Assembly (NCBI RefSeq): GCF_012979235.1
Contig: NZ_JAATWC010000001.1
Span: forward strand, 649,504 to 713,503
Direction of reading: 5' to 3'
Origin: Dissulfurirhabdus thermomarina
Lineage (GTDB): Bacteria > Desulfobacterota > Dissulfuribacteria > Dissulfuribacterales > Dissulfurirhabdaceae
DNA: 64,000 nucleotides
In this document: piece by piece, positions 63,326 to 64,000 of the stretch
Position numbering within the stretch: the stretch's first letter is position 1
How the letters are laid out: the number at the start of each line of letters is the position of its first letter
Position numbers and translations under genes: made by a program
Notes under the pieces: model-generated
What the model saw: only the letters and a program-made list of their open reading frames with translations
Databases searched by the model: none
Told to the model about the DNA's origin: nothing

Positions 63326-64000
63326 AGGCCGGACGGGCGGCCGGCCGCCGTCACCGGCCCGGGCGGGGAGGAGGTCTCCTACGCCTACGACGCGGCGGGG
63401 CGGCTTTCGGGGATCGAGCTTCCGGGCGCGGGGCGCATCACGGTGACGGGCTACGCGGCGGGGCTTCCCGAGGGGCTGGTCTACCCCGGCGGCACCACGC
63501 GGGAGCTCGCCTACGATGCCTTGGGCCGGCCCCGGGCCATCGAGGTGCGGGACCCCGGCGGGAACCTCCTTCTCCGCGAGGCCTACGGCCGGACTCCGGC
63601 GGGGCTGGTGACGGCCCGCGAGACGGAGCGGGGCCCCCATGCCTACACCTACGACCCGAACGCGCGGCTTTCCTCCGCGACGGGCCCGGTCCTTCCGGGC
63701 GAGGCCTACACGTACGACCGCTCGGGCAACCGGCTGACGGCTGCGGACGTGGCCGGGGCCTGGGTCTACGACGCGGACGACCGGCTGCTGGAGACGCCCC
63801 TTTTGCGCCTTTCCTACGACGCCTCGGGGCGGACGGTGCGCCGGGTGTCGGCGGGTCGTGAGCTCCGCTTCGCCTACGGTCCGGCCGGTCGGCTTTCCCG
63901 GGTGATGTCCGGGAACGGGACGGAGGTCGCCCGCTACGGCTACGATCCCTTCGGGCGTCGGGTGTGGAAGGAGGTTTCGGGCCGTCGGGTGTTCTTCTTT
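63326..64000 (+). CDS. RHS/YD-repeat protein fragment, no start codon, runs off the window
   Basis: The frame contains YD-repeat units: SYAYDAAGRLSGIELPG, ELAYDALGRPRAIEV, AYTYDPNARLSSATG, EAYTYDRSGNRLTAAD and RYGYDPFGRRVWKEV. These are typical of the long beta shell of RHS proteins, which often carry toxins. A stop lies in frame at 63269-63271 and no ATG, GTG or TTG follows until inside a repeat (about 63441). The gene is therefore 5'-truncated, probably by recombination directly behind chrA. The repeat core is normal and the frame is still open at the window end. It may be a silent cassette or pseudogene. Confidence 0.75.

Overview
The window comes from a very GC-rich (about 70% or more by eye) Gram-negative bacterium that lives by respiration and sulfur chemistry. 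It most resembles the deltaproteobacterial / Desulfobacterota lineages. The evidence is a dense set of c-type multiheme cytochromes, an Hdr/Qmo-like iron-sulfur flavoprotein cluster with TusA and DsrE, a small siroheme protein, a sigma-54 activator, an archaeal-type S-adenosylmethionine synthetase, and a bd oxidase. No species is claimed.

Layout. 0-2.5 kb: end of cydB, a lone low-molecular-weight siroheme sulfite/nitrite reductase-like protein and a YjdF-like membrane protein. 2.8-11.8 kb: recC-recB-recD, with repeat-bearing spacers before, inside and after. 12.3-29.5 kb: a cytochrome locus with two tandem 12-heme cytochromes, an NHL propeller, two OmcS-like filament cytochromes, a large outer-membrane beta-barrel candidate, three CsgG-like envelope proteins, a double-PpiC foldase, a 26-heme lipoprotein, a 16-heme cytochrome, another NHL propeller and a third OmcS-like cytochrome. 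29.9-37.4 kb: a propeller lipoprotein facing a tightly coupled minus-strand operon for cytochrome maturation (7-heme cytochrome, ResB, CcsA, NHL protein, small membrane protein, B12-type radical SAM enzyme). 37.5-49.8 kb: beta-CASP nuclease, citrate synthase, RNase-H-fold exonuclease, HD-GYP phosphodiesterase, two sensor kinases, a methyltransferase, a geranylgeranyl-reductase-type flavoprotein and an EF-hand lipoprotein. 49.8-57.7 kb: a sulfur-trafficking operon (TusA-like without Cys, TusA, MvhD-like, two HdrA-like proteins, winged helix, QmoC-like, DsrE) with a good sigma-54 promoter and a divergent sigma-54 activator. 57.7-64 kb: a fourth OmcS-like cytochrome, an M3 peptidase, archaeal-type MAT, a chromate transporter and a 5'-truncated RHS gene.

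How it may work together (inference). The 12-37 kb region looks like a self-contained extracellular electron-transfer system. OmcS-like cytochromes would polymerise into haem-chain filaments. The CsgG-like proteins, the beta-barrel and the PpiC foldase are candidates for export and assembly. The 12-, 16- and 26-heme proteins could carry electrons across the periplasm and outer membrane, and ResB/CcsA could supply haem ligation capacity. The Hdr/Qmo-like complex would link thiol or persulfide carriers (TusA, DsrE) to the quinone pool. A family of dispersed intergenic repeats ties five non-coding stretches together.
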